Below, in pieces: positions 39,504-51,800 of a stretch of 64,000 nucleotides of DNA. The stretch spans positions 660,501-724,500 of the forward strand of contig OY723295.1 in the NCBI GenBank assembly GCA_963210315.1, written 5' to 3'. The stretch is from Rhynchopus euleeides (Eukaryota; Euglenozoa; Diplonemea; Diplonemida; Diplonemidae). Numbering within the stretch: position 1 is the stretch's first letter; each line of letters opens with the position of its first letter. The notes beneath the pieces are model-generated. The model worked only from the letters and a program-made list of their open reading frames with translations. It was not told the origin of the DNA and searched no databases. Position numbers and translations under genes: made by a program.

Positions 39504-41889
39504 CTTGGCTGAACAGAAAGTGTAGACCTGGACCGTGGTGAGGTGATGATCGGGTGGCACAACGGCACATGAACCGTGACTCGCACTACCCGGGCAGAGG
39601 TGGAGCAGGACGTGATGGGGCGTGGGGGTCGGGGGGTGCGGGCTATCGTCCTGGAGCTGCTGCTTGATGTTTGTCTCAATGTGGGATCACAGGGGCCCAC
39701 CGAGAAGCGGTGTCCCCAACCACGCGCGGGTATTGGCGTGCCTGTGTAATGTACATTAATCCACGTAAACTGCCGAGGGGCACAGGGCGAACGTATGAGT
39801 CAGATCAACCCGGCGGGCCCGCTTTCAGCACGCCGGCCGGCCGGCATCGGTATGCGGGCTGCGGGCTGCGGTGTGCCGCGGCAAACAGGAGGAGGGGGAA
39901 TTACGGAGTGCAGAGCCAGCGGGAGTACACTACACTGTGTTTTTTTAAAGCTTTTTTTTAAGTTTTTTTTAGGGGGTAGCGGGGTGTGCGGCACATGGAT
40001 CCGAAACGATTGTGTGCAGCGTCCCAGGCAAGGCGTGCAGTGTATGCAGGCAGCCCAGACACCGCGGATCCCGTGCCACACGCCGAAGGGTCTGCCGGCG
40101 CGCTCCCAGCCCCCCGCCCCGTTGGCACGCCACAGCGGGCATCCCGCAGAGCGCTAACCAGCGCATCAACTCAAACATTAGGAAGGCAAGCACAGGCGGA
40201 GACGAGGGGTATGCCCAGGCTCGCAGGTGCCCACAACTTCTGTACTGATCTCTCGCGAAATAGGCCATATAGGTTATGTGATCATTGGTGTGATACTATG
40301 TGACTTGAAGTGACTCACAAGCCGTTTTCACTGGCTCCAGTCACGTCACAGTAAGTTTGGTGGACTGTGCAGAGGCCAAGGCAACGGGGTACTCCCCCGA
40401 GTGCCCTTCTCAGCTGACCCACCGGGCAACCAGGTAGGCCACGATTACGCCAAACACCAAGAGGTGGGGCGGTGCATTGTTATGTTGGGGATGTGTCTTG
40501 GCTGCGGCTTGATGTGGGTTTTCCACCCCGATGGGTACCTGCGTACCACTACCGATAGGTAGTGTCGCAGCCCAGATTTCTGTGTATCTGTTCTGGATCT
40601 TGCGGCCCACGCACCCCATTTCATCAGATCGGGGAGTGGTGGAATTAGTGTTCCAACATAGCAAACATAGTGAGCCTAGTGAACCCCAAGAGAAGGGGAG
40701 AAACGAAAGTTGTTGTTCTTCAAACGCAGCACACCCCACATCACGTGTGAAATGTTTGCAAGGGTCCGCACAGTGGGGACCCTCACACCCAGTCACGGCA
40801 GTTACGGCTTGTCAGTCAGTGAGGGGAAGTAGGCCGCCCCTCACGTTAAAACACTCAGTCACACCTGGTAGCGAAGGCCCCCAAGTGAAAAGTTTCACAA
40901 TTTGCTTCGCCGAACTGTCAAAACCCAATTTCAGGCAGGTATTCGTTTGCTACCACCACACTGCCCAACGGGCAGAGATAGTTTGAACGAATTTTGAACG
41001 ATTTTTGGCCGTGCTAGTCGCGCCCCCCGGTGAGGGGGGGTCGCTGTTTCGTGTTCTCCTTGCCGCACGGAGGCATTGCCTTACGTCGCCTCTTCCTCTT
41101 TTCCTTTATTTTGGCGGGTTAGTCTGACACAGAGGGCGGGACCGTGCTGATATGCACGGTGACGACTCTCCCTTTTTCGTTGTGCCCGCCCCTTGGTGAC
41201 AAGGGTGAGTTTTGTGTGACTACCAAATAAACCAATTGCGGGTTTTCGGATTGTTGTTGTGTGGTAACCATAATATTATGGTAGGGAGAGTTGTGGCAGC
41301 CTTCCATACAACTATCTTACTACAAGCACCGGACTTGCAAGACCAGATCCTGAGCGATCGGTCAGGTGTGGGTGCTGCTCACCGAAGGAGAGAAGAAGGG
41401 AAGGCGATGGAACAGCAGCAGATGCATGGGAGTGTGAAATCAGAGAGAGGAAAATGGGGTGCATTTGGAAGCTGCTAGTGTGCAGTGCCAGGGTATCCAC
41501 CAAGAGCGCAGTCTTGCTGTGGTTCTACTTGTAGGATTGAGGAAATGGCACTGCACGCCAGCAAAACGGAGGGTTTGTTCACTAAGGAGATTACTGTTGG
41601 AGTATGTCGCTTTGATATTGTAACGTTCCGGGCCCGTTATTCAAATGGGAGGGTGCCCAATCATCTGACCTCAGTCTCGGGAGAACGACCCATGCGCCTC
41701 CAGAAATGGAAATGCCAGTCAGCCCGGACAGACAACAACAAGGACTTACACCAAACAGTAGGGATTCGGTTCGCAGAGAAGAATGGAGGTGGAAAAAAAT
41801 TAAATGTTCGCTAAGAAAAGCAAAGTGATGGGGGGTGGGTGGAGAGTGAGACAAGACGTGTGATGTACACGAGAGGAAACAGGATGACC
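39504..41889. repeat. Array spacer 2 (2386 bp)
   Basis: Same length as spacer 1 and, as far as read, the same sequence. Empty insertion site near 39955-39960; palindrome CCATAATATTATGG at 41268-41281. Confidence 0.85.
39509..39525 (-). promoter_or_regulatory. Candidate splice acceptor of copy 2
   Basis: Same tract and five-base leader as copy 1. Confidence 0.55.
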
Positions 41890-44800
41890 TTAGACACCGG
41901 TACCGTCCACAGGCTCGTGCTTGCCCTCGGGGACGCCGCCGCTGTCCTTCTTGAAGCAGAGGAAGAAGGCAATTCCCACAATGACGAAGAAACCGAGAAC
42001 ACTGCCCACCACAATGGCAGCGATCTCGCCATCCGTCAGGTCGTCGTCACTGTCCAGGGTGCGGGTGGAGACGACCTTGCAGCGGTAGTTGTCGTTGACC
42101 TGGACACGCTCGGCAGTGCTGACACACGTGATAGCCTGGCACACAGACTTGCTGTCCAGCTTCGTGCTGGTGGCATAGTCGAGATCGCACTCCTTCCCGT
42201 TGGACACGGACCCACCTGTCGGGCCATCGACAGCAAGAACACTGGCAGCACGCCCCGAAGTCCTCTTGTTTGCGTTGTACAGCTGCACAAGGGTCGTCTT
42301 GCCCAGGATCAGCTGCGCCAACTTGGATGACTCAGCTGCAACGACGGCAAAGACGTCGAACCCCGTCACATTAGCTTCCCCAAGAACCACGAGGTCCCCG
42401 ACCACGGATCCGAGGCCCGCACCAAGCGTGGCGGCGATAGCTGTCGCGTCAGCGCTGGTGTACTGAGACAGGGTGTTCGCCCCGAAGATGAGCCCCACGG
42501 TCACAGTAACAGTGGAGGTGCCGTTGGGGGCGCACAGCTTCACCGACTCGTCCGGGTGCGAGTACTCGGCAGAGACACATTCGCACCAGTTGCCATTCAC
42601 GGTATCGACAGTGCATGTCGAGGCGGGGTCCAGCCCGTTGAGCCGGCAGTCCTCGTTTGTGGTGCAGAAGCCCGCGAACGACGTCTCGACCTTCCTGATG
42701 ACGGTGACCTTCGTCGGGGAAGGGGTCGGCATCGTGCACGCCCCGTCGACGCACACCGTGTTCACCGTGTCGAACGTGCAGTCCCCGTTCACAAGGCAAG
42801 TCGCCGTCACGTTCTCAGACTTCAGCACGCAGTCGCTACCGGCACCGGACAGCTTGGCCACACGCACGTAGAAGGGGTCGCACTTCACGGCAGAGCACAC
42901 CGTCGTCCCGCTCAGCTCCAGCTCGAACGCCGACGCTGCGTTCCCCAGTGTGCACGTCTTCAGAATTGCCAGCGTCGGGGCCGGGGTGGGGGGCGGGTAT
43001 GTCTCCCCAGAGCCCAGCGGGGCCGGCGGCAGCGTCGCAGGCACCACCTCCACCTTTGTCACCAGGCTGGCGCCGAGCGTCTGCGAGGCAGCGGGGTTCG
43101 CCTTCACGGCAGCCGCAACAGCAGAGTTCACAGAGTCCGTGGCCACGCTCCCCACCTTGGAGCTGGGGACCTCCGCCACAGACAGGGCCCCGATGGACCC
43201 GCAGAAGAAGTCGATGGCTGTCGTCACCCCGGCGAGGTTGGTGTTCAGCACACCCAGCAGGAACACCTTCACATCACGCGGCACATCCCCGTTCTGGCAC
43301 GACCCGACGGAGAAGTACAGGAACGACACCACCTCCTGCACCACCTCGTAGCAGCCCCAGTATGCAGCATCCCCACTGTCCAGGATCTGCGGGCCGTAAC
43401 CGCTGGAGCACGTGCACTGGCTGGACGCCGGCGTGCACACACCGGCGCTGTCCCCGTTCTCCCTGCACACCGCATCGCTCGTGCACCAGACAGTCAGAAC
43501 CGGCGCAGCCCCCGGTGCCCCAGTCGTCGGGGCAGGGGTGGCCGGCACATTTGTGGGGGGCACCGGCACAAGCGTGCGCGGCGTGTGCGTCGGCGGGACC
43601 GGGGTCGGCGGCACGGACGTGGGCGCGAGTGTCTTCCCAGCAGGCAGCGGGGTCGGTGGGGAAATTGTGTTGGGCGCCGGAGTGGGGGGTGACGGTGTCG
43701 GGGCGATCGTTGGGGGAGCAGGTGTTGCGGGCGCCGGAGTCGCAGGTGCGGGTGTGGCCGGTGCGAAGGTCTTGCCTGCAGGAAGAGGTGTGTCCGGCGC
43801 AGGCGTGGCCGGTGCAGGGGTCGCAGGGGCGAAGGTCTTGCCAGCCGGAAGAGGTGTGTCCGGCGCAGGCGTCGCCGGTGCGGGTGTCGCAGGTGCGGGT
43901 GTCGCAGGTGCGGGTGTCGCAGGCGCAGGCGTCGCCGGTGCGGGTGTCGCAGGCGCAGGCGTCGCCGGAGCCGGCGTCGCAGGTGCGGGTGTCGCCGGTG
44001 CAGGAGTGGCCGGTGCAGGAGTGGCAGGCGCGGGTGTGGCAGGTGCAGGCGTCGCCGGGGCCGGTGTGGCCGGTGCGAAGGTCTTCCCTGCCGGAAGAGG
44101 TGTGTCTGGCGCAGGCGTGGCCGGTGCGGGTGTTGCGGGTGCCGGCGTCGCAGGTGCAGGAGTCGCCGGAGCCGGTGTGGCCGGTGCGAAGGTTTTGCCT
44201 GCCGGAAGAGGTGTGGCTGGCACAGGCGTGGCCGGTGCGGGTGTTGCAGGCGCCGATGTCGGGGCGATAGTTGCGGGTGCCGGTGTCGCCGGGGCAGGCG
44301 TCGCAGGTGCAGGAGTTGTCGGTGCCGACGTTGCAGGCGCCGGCGTGGCCGGTGCGAAGGTTTTGCCTGCCGGAAGAGGTGTCGCCGGTGCAGATGTAGC
44401 GGGGGCAGGTGTCGCAGGCGCCGGTGTCGGGGCAACAGTTGCAGGTGCAGGCGTCGCCGGTGCGAAGGTCTTCCCTGCCGGAAGAGGCGTCGCCGGTGCA
44501 GATGTTGCCGGTGCGGAAGTTGCGGGTGCTGATGTGGCAGGGGCGGGTGTCGCCGGTGCGGGAGTTGCAGGTGCCGGCGTGGCCGGTGCGAAAGTCTTCC
44601 CTGCCGGAAGAGGAGTCGCCGGTACCGGCGTGGCCGGTGCGGGTGTCGCAGGCGCCGGTGTCGGGGCGATAGTTGCAGGTGCGGGTGTCGCAGGTGCGGG
44701 TGTGGCAGGCGCAGACGTTGCCGGGGCCGGTGTCGCCGGGGCGAAGGTCTTGCCTGCCGGAAGAGGAGTCGCCGGTGCAGATGTAGCCGGTGCAGGTGTC

Positions 44801-46449
44801 GCAGGCGCCGGTGTGGGTGCGATAGTTGCGGGTGCAGGTGTAGCCGGTGCGAAGGTCTTTCCTGCGGGGAGCGGTGTGGCCGGCGCGGGCGTGGCTGGTG
44901 CCGGAGTTGCAGGTGCGGGAGTCGCAGGTACGGTAGTTGCAGGTGCGGGAGTCGCAGGTGCGGGGGTCGCAGGTGCGGTAGTTGCAGGTGCGGGAGTCGC
45001 AGGTGCGGGGGTCGCAGGTGCGGTAGTTGCAGGTGCGGGAGTCGCCGGTGCAGGCGTCGCAGGCGCCGGTGTAGCAGGTGCAGGCGTTGCCGGGGCAGGT
45101 GTAGCAGGCGCAGGCGTCGCAGGTGCGGGTGTAGCAGGCGCCGGCGTTGCCGGGGCAGGGGTTGCCGGTGCGGGTGTCGGGGCGAGAGTTGCAGGTGCGG
45201 GTGTCGCCGGGGCGAAAGTCTTGCCTGCCGGAAGGGGCGTCGCCGGTGCCGACGTGGCCGGTGCGGGTGTTGCAGGCGCCGGTGTCGGTGCGATAGTTGC
45301 AGGTGCGGGTGTCGCAGGTGCGGGTGTGGCAGGCGCAGAGGTTGCCGGGGCCGGTGTCGCCGGGGCGAAGGTCTTCCCTGCCGGAAGAGGAGTCGCCGGT
45401 GCAGATGTAGCCGGTGCAGGTGTCGCAGGCGCCGGTGTGGGTGCGATAGTTGCGGGTGCAGGCGTCGCCGGTGCAGATGTCGCGGGCGCGGGTGTTGCAG
45501 GCGCAGGTGTAGCAGGCGCCGGCGTTGCCGGGGCAGGTGTAGCAGGCGCCGGCGTCGCAGGTGAGGGCGTCGCCGGTGCGGGTGTCGCAGGCGCCGGCGT
45601 CGCAGGCGCAGGGGTTGCCGGTGCGGGTGTCGGGGCGAGAGTTGCAGGTGCGGGTGTCGCCGGCGCGAAAGTCTTGCCTGCCGGAAGGGGGGTCGCCGGT
45701 GCAGATGTAGCCGGTGCGGGTGTTGCAGGCGCCGGTGTCGGTGCGATAGTTGCGGGTGCAGGTGTCGCAGGTGCGGGTGTGGCAGGCGCAGACGTTGCCG
45801 GGGCCGGTGTCGCCGGGGCGAAGGTCTTCCCTGCCGGAAGAGGAGTCGCCGGTGCAGATGTAGCCGGTGCAGGTGTAGCAGGCGCCGGTGTGGGTGCGAT
45901 AGTTGCGGGTGCAGGCGTCGCCGGTGCAGGCGTTGCGGGTGCGGGTGTTGCAGGCGCAGGTGTGGCGGGTGCAGGCGTTGCAGGGGCAGACGTGGCGGGT
46001 GCGGGTGTCGCTGGGGCCGGCGTTGCAGGGGCAGGTGTCGCGGGTGCGGGTGTCGCGGGGGCAGGCGTTGCAGGCGCAGGGGTGGCAGGTGCAGGGGTGG
46101 CGGGTGCCGGTGTCGCCGGTGCAGGCGTGGCAGGTGCAGGTGTTGCCGGGGCGGGTGTCGCAGGGGCAGGGGTGGCAGGTGCAGGCGTAGCAGGTGCAGG
46201 CGTCGCCGGTGCAGGCGTACCAGGTGCAGGTGTTGCCGGGGCCGGTGTCGCAGGTGCAGGCGTGGCAGGTGCAGGCGTCGCGGGTGCCGGTGTCGCGGGT
46301 GCAGGCGTGGCCGGTGCAGGCGTTGCGGGGGCAGGTGTCGGGGGCGCCGGTGTTGGCGGCGAAGGTGTTGGCGGCGCAGGTGTCGGGGGTGCGGTCCCGC
46401 AGACACATTGCACCAACAGCACCATGGCCAGCAACCGCGGTCCGTGCAT
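41890..46449 (-). CDS. Thr/Pro-rich type I surface protein, array copy 3 (1519 residues)
   Basis: Predicted protein apparently identical to copy 4. Stalk ~959 residues (nt 46395-43518), VNSAVAAAVKA version of the ectodomain, intact helix and tail. Its stalk keeps the block (ATTVPATPAPATPAPATPAP) that copy 2 lacks. Confidence 0.9.
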   Translation of the reverse strand: MHGPRLLAMVLLVQCVCGTAPPTPAPPTPSPPTPAPPTPAPATPAPATPAPATPAPATPAPATPAPATPAPATPAPGTPAPATPAPATPAPATPAPATPAPATPAPATPAPATPAPATPAPATPAPATPAPATPAPATPAPATPAPATPAPATSAPATPAPATPAPATPAPATPAPATPAPATIAPTPAPATPAPATSAPATPLPAGKTFAPATPAPATSAPATPAPATPAPATIAPTPAPATPAPATSAPATPLPAGKTFAPATPAPATLAPTPAPATPAPATPAPATPAPATPSPATPAPATPAPATPAPATPAPATPAPATSAPATPAPATIAPTPAPATPAPATSAPATPLPAGKTFAPATPAPATSAPATPAPATPAPATIAPTPAPATPAPATSAPATPLPAGKTFAPATPAPATLAPTPAPATPAPATPAPATPAPATPAPATPAPATPAPATPAPATPAPATPAPATTAPATPAPATPAPATTAPATPAPATPAPATTVPATPAPATPAPATPAPATPLPAGKTFAPATPAPATIAPTPAPATPAPATSAPATPLPAGKTFAPATPAPATSAPATPAPATPAPATIAPTPAPATPAPATPVPATPLPAGKTFAPATPAPATPAPATPAPATSAPATSAPATSAPATPLPAGKTFAPATPAPATVAPTPAPATPAPATSAPATPLPAGKTFAPATPAPATSAPTTPAPATPAPATPAPATIAPTSAPATPAPATPVPATPLPAGKTFAPATPAPATPAPATPAPATPAPATPAPDTPLPAGKTFAPATPAPATPAPATPAPATPAPATPAPATPAPATPAPATPAPATPAPATPAPATPAPATPAPATPAPATPAPDTPLPAGKTFAPATPAPATPAPDTPLPAGKTFAPATPAPATPAPATPAPPTIAPTPSPPTPAPNTISPPTPLPAGKTLAPTSVPPTPVPPTHTPRTLVPVPPTNVPATPAPTTGAPGAAPVLTVWCTSDAVCRENGDSAGVCTPASSQCTCSSGYGPQILDSGDAAYWGCYEVVQEVVSFLYFSVGSCQNGDVPRDVKVFLLGVLNTNLAGVTTAIDFFCGSIGALSVAEVPSSKVGSVATDSVNSAVAAAVKANPAASQTLGASLVTKVEVVPATLPPAPLGSGETYPPPTPAPTLAILKTCTLGNAASAFELELSGTTVCSAVKCDPFYVRVAKLSGAGSDCVLKSENVTATCLVNGDCTFDTVNTVCVDGACTMPTPSPTKVTVIRKVETSFAGFCTTNEDCRLNGLDPASTCTVDTVNGNWCECVSAEYSHPDESVKLCAPNGTSTVTVTVGLIFGANTLSQYTSADATAIAATLGAGLGSVVGDLVVLGEANVTGFDVFAVVAAESSKLAQLILGKTTLVQLYNANKRTSGRAASVLAVDGPTGGSVSNGKECDLDYATSTKLDSKSVCQAITCVSTAERVQVNDNYRCKVVSTRTLDSDDDLTDGEIAAIVVGSVLGFFVIVGIAFFLCFKKDSGGVPEGKHEPVDGTGV
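43518..46395 (-). repeat. Stalk-coding repeat tract of copy 3
   Basis: Same arrangement as copy 4. The longest stalk among copies 2-5. Confidence 0.9.
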
Positions 46450-48835
46450 CTTGGCTGAACAGAAAGTGTAGACCTGGACCGTGGTGAGGTGATGATCGGG
46501 TGGCACAACGGCACATGAACCGTGACTCGCACTACCCGGGCAGAGGTGGAGCAGGACGTGATGGGGCGTGGGGGTCGGGGGGTGCGGGCTATCGTCCTGG
46601 AGCTGCTGCTTGATGTTTGTCTCAATGTGGGATCACAGGGGCCCACCGAGAAGCGGTGTCCCCAACCACGCGCGGGTATTGGCGTGCCTGTGTAATGTAC
46701 ATTAATCCACGTAAACTGCCGAGGGGCACAGGGCGAACGTATGAGTCAGATCAACCCGGCGGGCCCGCTTTCAGCACGCCGGCCGGCCGGCATCGGTATG
46801 CGGGCTGCGGGCTGCGGTGTGCCGCGGCAAACAGGAGGAGGGGGAATTACGGAGTGCAGAGCCAGCGGGAGTACACTACACTGTGTTTTTTTAAAGCTTT
46901 TTTTTAAGTTTTTTTTAGGGGGTAGCGGGGTGTGCGGCACATGGATCCGAAACGATTGTGTGCAGCGTCCCAGGCAAGGCGTGCAGTGTATGCAGGCAGC
47001 CCAGACACCGCGGATCCCGTGCCACACGCCGAAGGGTCTGCCGGCGCGCTCCCAGCCCCCCGCCCCGTTGGCACGCCACAGCGGGCATCCCGCAGAGCGC
47101 TAACCAGCGCATCAACTCAAACATTAGGAAGGCAAGCACAGGCGGAGACGAGGGGTATGCCCAGGCTCGCAGGTGCCCACAACTTCTGTACTGATCTCTC
47201 GCGAAATAGGCCATATAGGTTATGTGATCATTGGTGTGATACTATGTGACTTGAAGTGACTCACAAGCCGTTTTCACTGGCTCCAGTCACGTCACAGTAA
47301 GTTTGGTGGACTGTGCAGAGGCCAAGGCAACGGGGTACTCCCCCGAGTGCCCTTCTCAGCTGACCCACCGGGCAACCAGGTAGGCCACGATTACGCCAAA
47401 CACCAAGAGGTGGGGCGGTGCATTGTTATGTTGGGGATGTGTCTTGGCTGCGGCTTGATGTGGGTTTTCCACCCCGATGGGTACCTGCGTACCACTACCG
47501 ATAGGTAGTGTCGCAGCCCAGATTTCTGTGTATCTGTTCTGGATCTTGCGGCCCACGCACCCCATTTCATCAGATCGGGGAGTGGTGGAATTAGTGTTCC
47601 AACATAGCAAACATAGTGAGCCTAGTGAACCCCAAGAGAAGGGGAGAAACGAAAGTTGTTGTTCTTCAAACGCAGCACACCCCACATCACGTGTGAAATG
47701 TTTGCAAGGGTCCGCACAGTGGGGACCCTCACACCCAGTCACGGCAGTTACGGCTTGTCAGTCAGTGAGGGGAAGTAGGCCGCCCCTCACGTTAAAACAC
47801 TCAGTCACACCTGGTAGCGAAGGCCCCCAAGTGAAAAGTTTCACAATTTGCTTCGCCGAACTGTCAAAACCCAATTTCAGGCAGGTATTCGTTTGCTACC
47901 ACCACACTGCCCAACGGGCAGAGATAGTTTGAACGAATTTTGAACGATTTTTGGCCGTGCTAGTCGCGCCCCCCGGTGAGGGGGGGTCGCTGTTTCGTGT
48001 TCTCCTTGCCGCACGGAGGCATTGCCTTACGTCGCCTCTTCCTCTTTTCCTTTATTTTGGCGGGTTAGTCTGACACAGAGGGCGGGACCGTGCTGATATG
48101 CACGGTGACGACTCTCCCTTTTTCGTTGTGCCCGCCCCTTGGTGACAAGGGTGAGTTTTGTGTGACTACCAAATAAACCAATTGCGGGTTTTCGGATTGT
48201 TGTTGTGTGGTAACCATAATATTATGGTAGGGAGAGTTGTGGCAGCCTTCCATACAACTATCTTACTACAAGCACCGGACTTGCAAGACCAGATCCTGAG
48301 CGATCGGTCAGGTGTGGGTGCTGCTCACCGAAGGAGAGAAGAAGGGAAGGCGATGGAACAGCAGCAGATGCATGGGAGTGTGAAATCAGAGAGAGGAAAA
48401 TGGGGTGCATTTGGAAGCTGCTAGTGTGCAGTGCCAGGGTATCCACCAAGAGCGCAGTCTTGCTGTGGTTCTACTTGTAGGATTGAGGAAATGGCACTGC
48501 ACGCCAGCAAAACGGAGGGTTTGTTCACTAAGGAGATTACTGTTGGAGTATGTCGCTTTGATATTGTAACGTTCCGGGCCCGTTATTCAAATGGGAGGGT
48601 GCCCAATCATCTGACCTCAGTCTCGGGAGAACGACCCATGCGCCTCCAGAAATGGAAATGCCAGTCAGCCCGGACAGACAACAACAAGGACTTACACCAA
48701 ACAGTAGGGATTCGGTTCGCAGAGAAGAATGGAGGTGGAAAAAAATTAAATGTTCGCTAAGAAAAGCAAAGTGATGGGGGGTGGGTGGAGAGTGAGACAA
48801 GACGTGTGATGTACACGAGAGGAAACAGGATGACC
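46450..48835. repeat. Array spacer 3 (2386 bp)
   Basis: Same as spacer 1 in length and content; nothing specific to this copy was seen. Confidence 0.85.
46455..46471 (-). promoter_or_regulatory. Candidate splice acceptor of copy 3
   Basis: Same tract and leader as copy 1. Confidence 0.55.
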
Positions 48836-51800
48836 TTAGACACCGGTACCGTCCACAGGCTCGTGCTTGCCCTCGGGGACGCCGCCGCTGTCCTTCTTGA
48901 AGCAGAGGAAGAAGGCAATTCCCACAATGACGAAGAAACCGAGAACACTGCCCACCACAATGGCAGCGATCTCGCCATCCGTCAGGTCGTCGTCACTGTC
49001 CAGGGTGCGGGTGGAGACGACCTTGCAGCGGTAGTTGTCGTTGACCTGGACACGCTCGGCAGTGCTGACACACGTGATAGCCTGGCACACAGACTTGCTG
49101 TCCAGCTTCGTGCTGGTGGCATAGTCGAGATCGCACTCCTTCCCGTTGGACACGGACCCACCTGTCGGGCCATCGACAGCAAGAACACTGGCAGCACGCC
49201 CCGAAGTCCTCTTGTTTGCGTTGTACAGCTGCACAAGGGTCGTCTTGCCCAGGATCAGCTGCGCCAACTTGGATGACTCAGCTGCAACGACGGCAAAGAC
49301 GTCGAACCCCGTCACATTAGCTTCCCCAAGAACCACGAGGTCCCCGACCACGGATCCGAGGCCCGCACCAAGCGTGGCGGCGATAGCTGTCGCGTCAGCG
49401 CTGGTGTACTGAGACAGGGTGTTCGCCCCGAAGATGAGCCCCACGGTCACAGTAACAGTGGAGGTGCCGTTGGGGGCGCACAGCTTCACCGACTCGTCCG
49501 GGTGCGAGTACTCGGCAGAGACACATTCGCACCAGTTGCCATTCACGGTATCGACAGTGCATGTCGAGGCGGGGTCCAGCCCGTTGAGCCGGCAGTCCTC
49601 GTTTGTGGTGCAGAAGCCCGCGAACGACGTCTCGACCTTCCTGATGACGGTGACCTTCGTCGGGGAAGGGGTCGGCATCGTGCACGCCCCGTCGACGCAC
49701 ACCGTGTTCACCGTGTCGAACGTGCAGTCCCCGTTCACAAGGCAAGTCGCCGTCACGTTCTCAGACTTCAGCACGCAGTCGCTACCGGCACCGGACAGCT
49801 TGGCCACACGCACGTAGAAGGGGTCGCACTTCACGGCAGAGCACACCGTCGTCCCGCTCAGCTCCAGCTCGAACGCCGACGCTGCGTTCCCCAGTGTGCA
49901 CGTCTTCAGAATTGCCAGCGTCGGGGCCGGGGTGGGGGGCGGGTATGTCTCCCCAGAGCCCAGCGGGGCCGGCGGCAGCGTCGCAGGCACCACCTCCACC
50001 TTTGTCACCAGGCTGGCGCCGAGCGTCTGCGAGGCAGCGGGGTTCGCCTTCACGGCAGCCGCAACAGCAGAGTTCACAGAGTCCGTGGCCACGCTCCCCA
50101 CCTTGGAGCTGGGGACCTCCGCCACAGACAGGGCCCCGATGGACCCGCAGAAGAAGTCGATGGCTGTCGTCACCCCGGCGAGGTTGGTGTTCAGCACACC
50201 CAGCAGGAACACCTTCACATCACGCGGCACATCCCCGTTCTGGCACGACCCGACGGAGAAGTACAGGAACGACACCACCTCCTGCACCACCTCGTAGCAG
50301 CCCCAGTATGCAGCATCCCCACTGTCCAGGATCTGCGGGCCGTAACCGCTGGAGCACGTGCACTGGCTGGACGCCGGCGTGCACACACCGGCGCTGTCCC
50401 CGTTCTCCCTGCACACCGCATCGCTCGTGCACCAGACAGTCAGAACCGGCGCAGCCCCCGGTGCCCCAGTCGTCGGGGCAGGGGTGGCCGGCACATTTGT
50501 GGGGGGCACCGGCACAAGCGTGCGCGGCGTGTGCGTCGGCGGGACCGGGGTCGGCGGCACGGACGTGGGCGCGAGTGTCTTCCCAGCAGGCAGCGGGGTC
50601 GGTGGGGAAATTGTGTTGGGCGCCGGAGTGGGGGGTGACGGTGTCGGGGCGATCGTTGGGGGAGCAGGTGTTGCGGGCGCCGGAGTCGCAGGTGCGGGTG
50701 TGGCCGGTGCGAAGGTCTTGCCTGCAGGAAGAGGTGTGTCCGGCGCAGGCGTGGCCGGTGCAGGGGTCGCAGGGGCGAAGGTCTTGCCAGCCGGAAGAGG
50801 TGTGTCCGGCGCAGGCGTCGCCGGTGCGGGTGTCGCAGGTGCGGGTGTCGCAGGTGCGGGTGTCGCAGGCGCAGGCGTCGCCGGTGCGGGTGTCGCAGGC
50901 GCAGGCGTCGCCGGAGCCGGCGTCGCAGGTGCGGGTGTCGCCGGTGCAGGAGTGGCCGGTGCAGGAGTGGCAGGCGCGGGTGTGGCAGGTGCAGGCGTCG
51001 CCGGGGCCGGTGTGGCCGGTGCGAAGGTCTTCCCTGCCGGAAGAGGTGTGTCTGGCGCAGGCGTGGCCGGTGCGGGTGTTGCGGGTGCCGGCGTCGCAGG
51101 TGCAGGAGTCGCCGGAGCCGGTGTGGCCGGTGCGAAGGTTTTGCCTGCCGGAAGAGGTGTGGCTGGCACAGGCGTGGCCGGTGCGGGTGTTGCAGGCGCC
51201 GATGTCGGGGCGATAGTTGCGGGTGCCGGTGTCGCCGGGGCAGGCGTCGCAGGTGCAGGAGTTGTCGGTGCCGACGTTGCAGGCGCCGGCGTGGCCGGTG
51301 CGAAGGTTTTGCCTGCCGGAAGAGGTGTCGCCGGTGCAGATGTAGCGGGGGCAGGTGTCGCAGGCGCCGGTGTCGGGGCAACAGTTGCAGGTGCAGGCGT
51401 CGCCGGTGCGAAGGTCTTCCCTGCCGGAAGAGGCGTCGCCGGTGCAGATGTTGCCGGTGCGGAAGTTGCGGGTGCTGATGTGGCAGGGGCGGGTGTCGCC
51501 GGTGCGGGAGTTGCAGGTGCCGGCGTGGCCGGTGCGAAAGTCTTCCCTGCCGGAAGAGGAGTCGCCGGTACCGGCGTGGCCGGTGCGGGTGTCGCAGGCG
51601 CCGGTGTCGGGGCGATAGTTGCAGGTGCGGGTGTCGCAGGTGCGGGTGTGGCAGGCGCAGACGTTGCCGGGGCCGGTGTCGCCGGGGCGAAGGTCTTGCC
51701 TGCCGGAAGAGGAGTCGCCGGTGCAGATGTAGCCGGTGCAGGTGTCGCAGGCGCCGGTGTGGGTGCGATAGTTGCGGGTGCAGGTGTAGCCGGTGCGAAG

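Noticed and set aside
43412-46471. 1019-residue plus-strand Gly/Ala/Val ORF (and equivalents in each copy)
   Set aside because: Antisense shadow of the APATP stalk; open only because the 15-bp repeat lacks stops. It has no signal, domain or conserved ends of its own.
43274-46516. Minus-strand Cys/Thr-rich and Arg/Pro/His-rich alternative frames over the stalk
   Set aside because: Frame-shifted readings of the same repeat. The frame with signal peptide, Cys-rich ectodomain, membrane helix and tail is clearly the real one.
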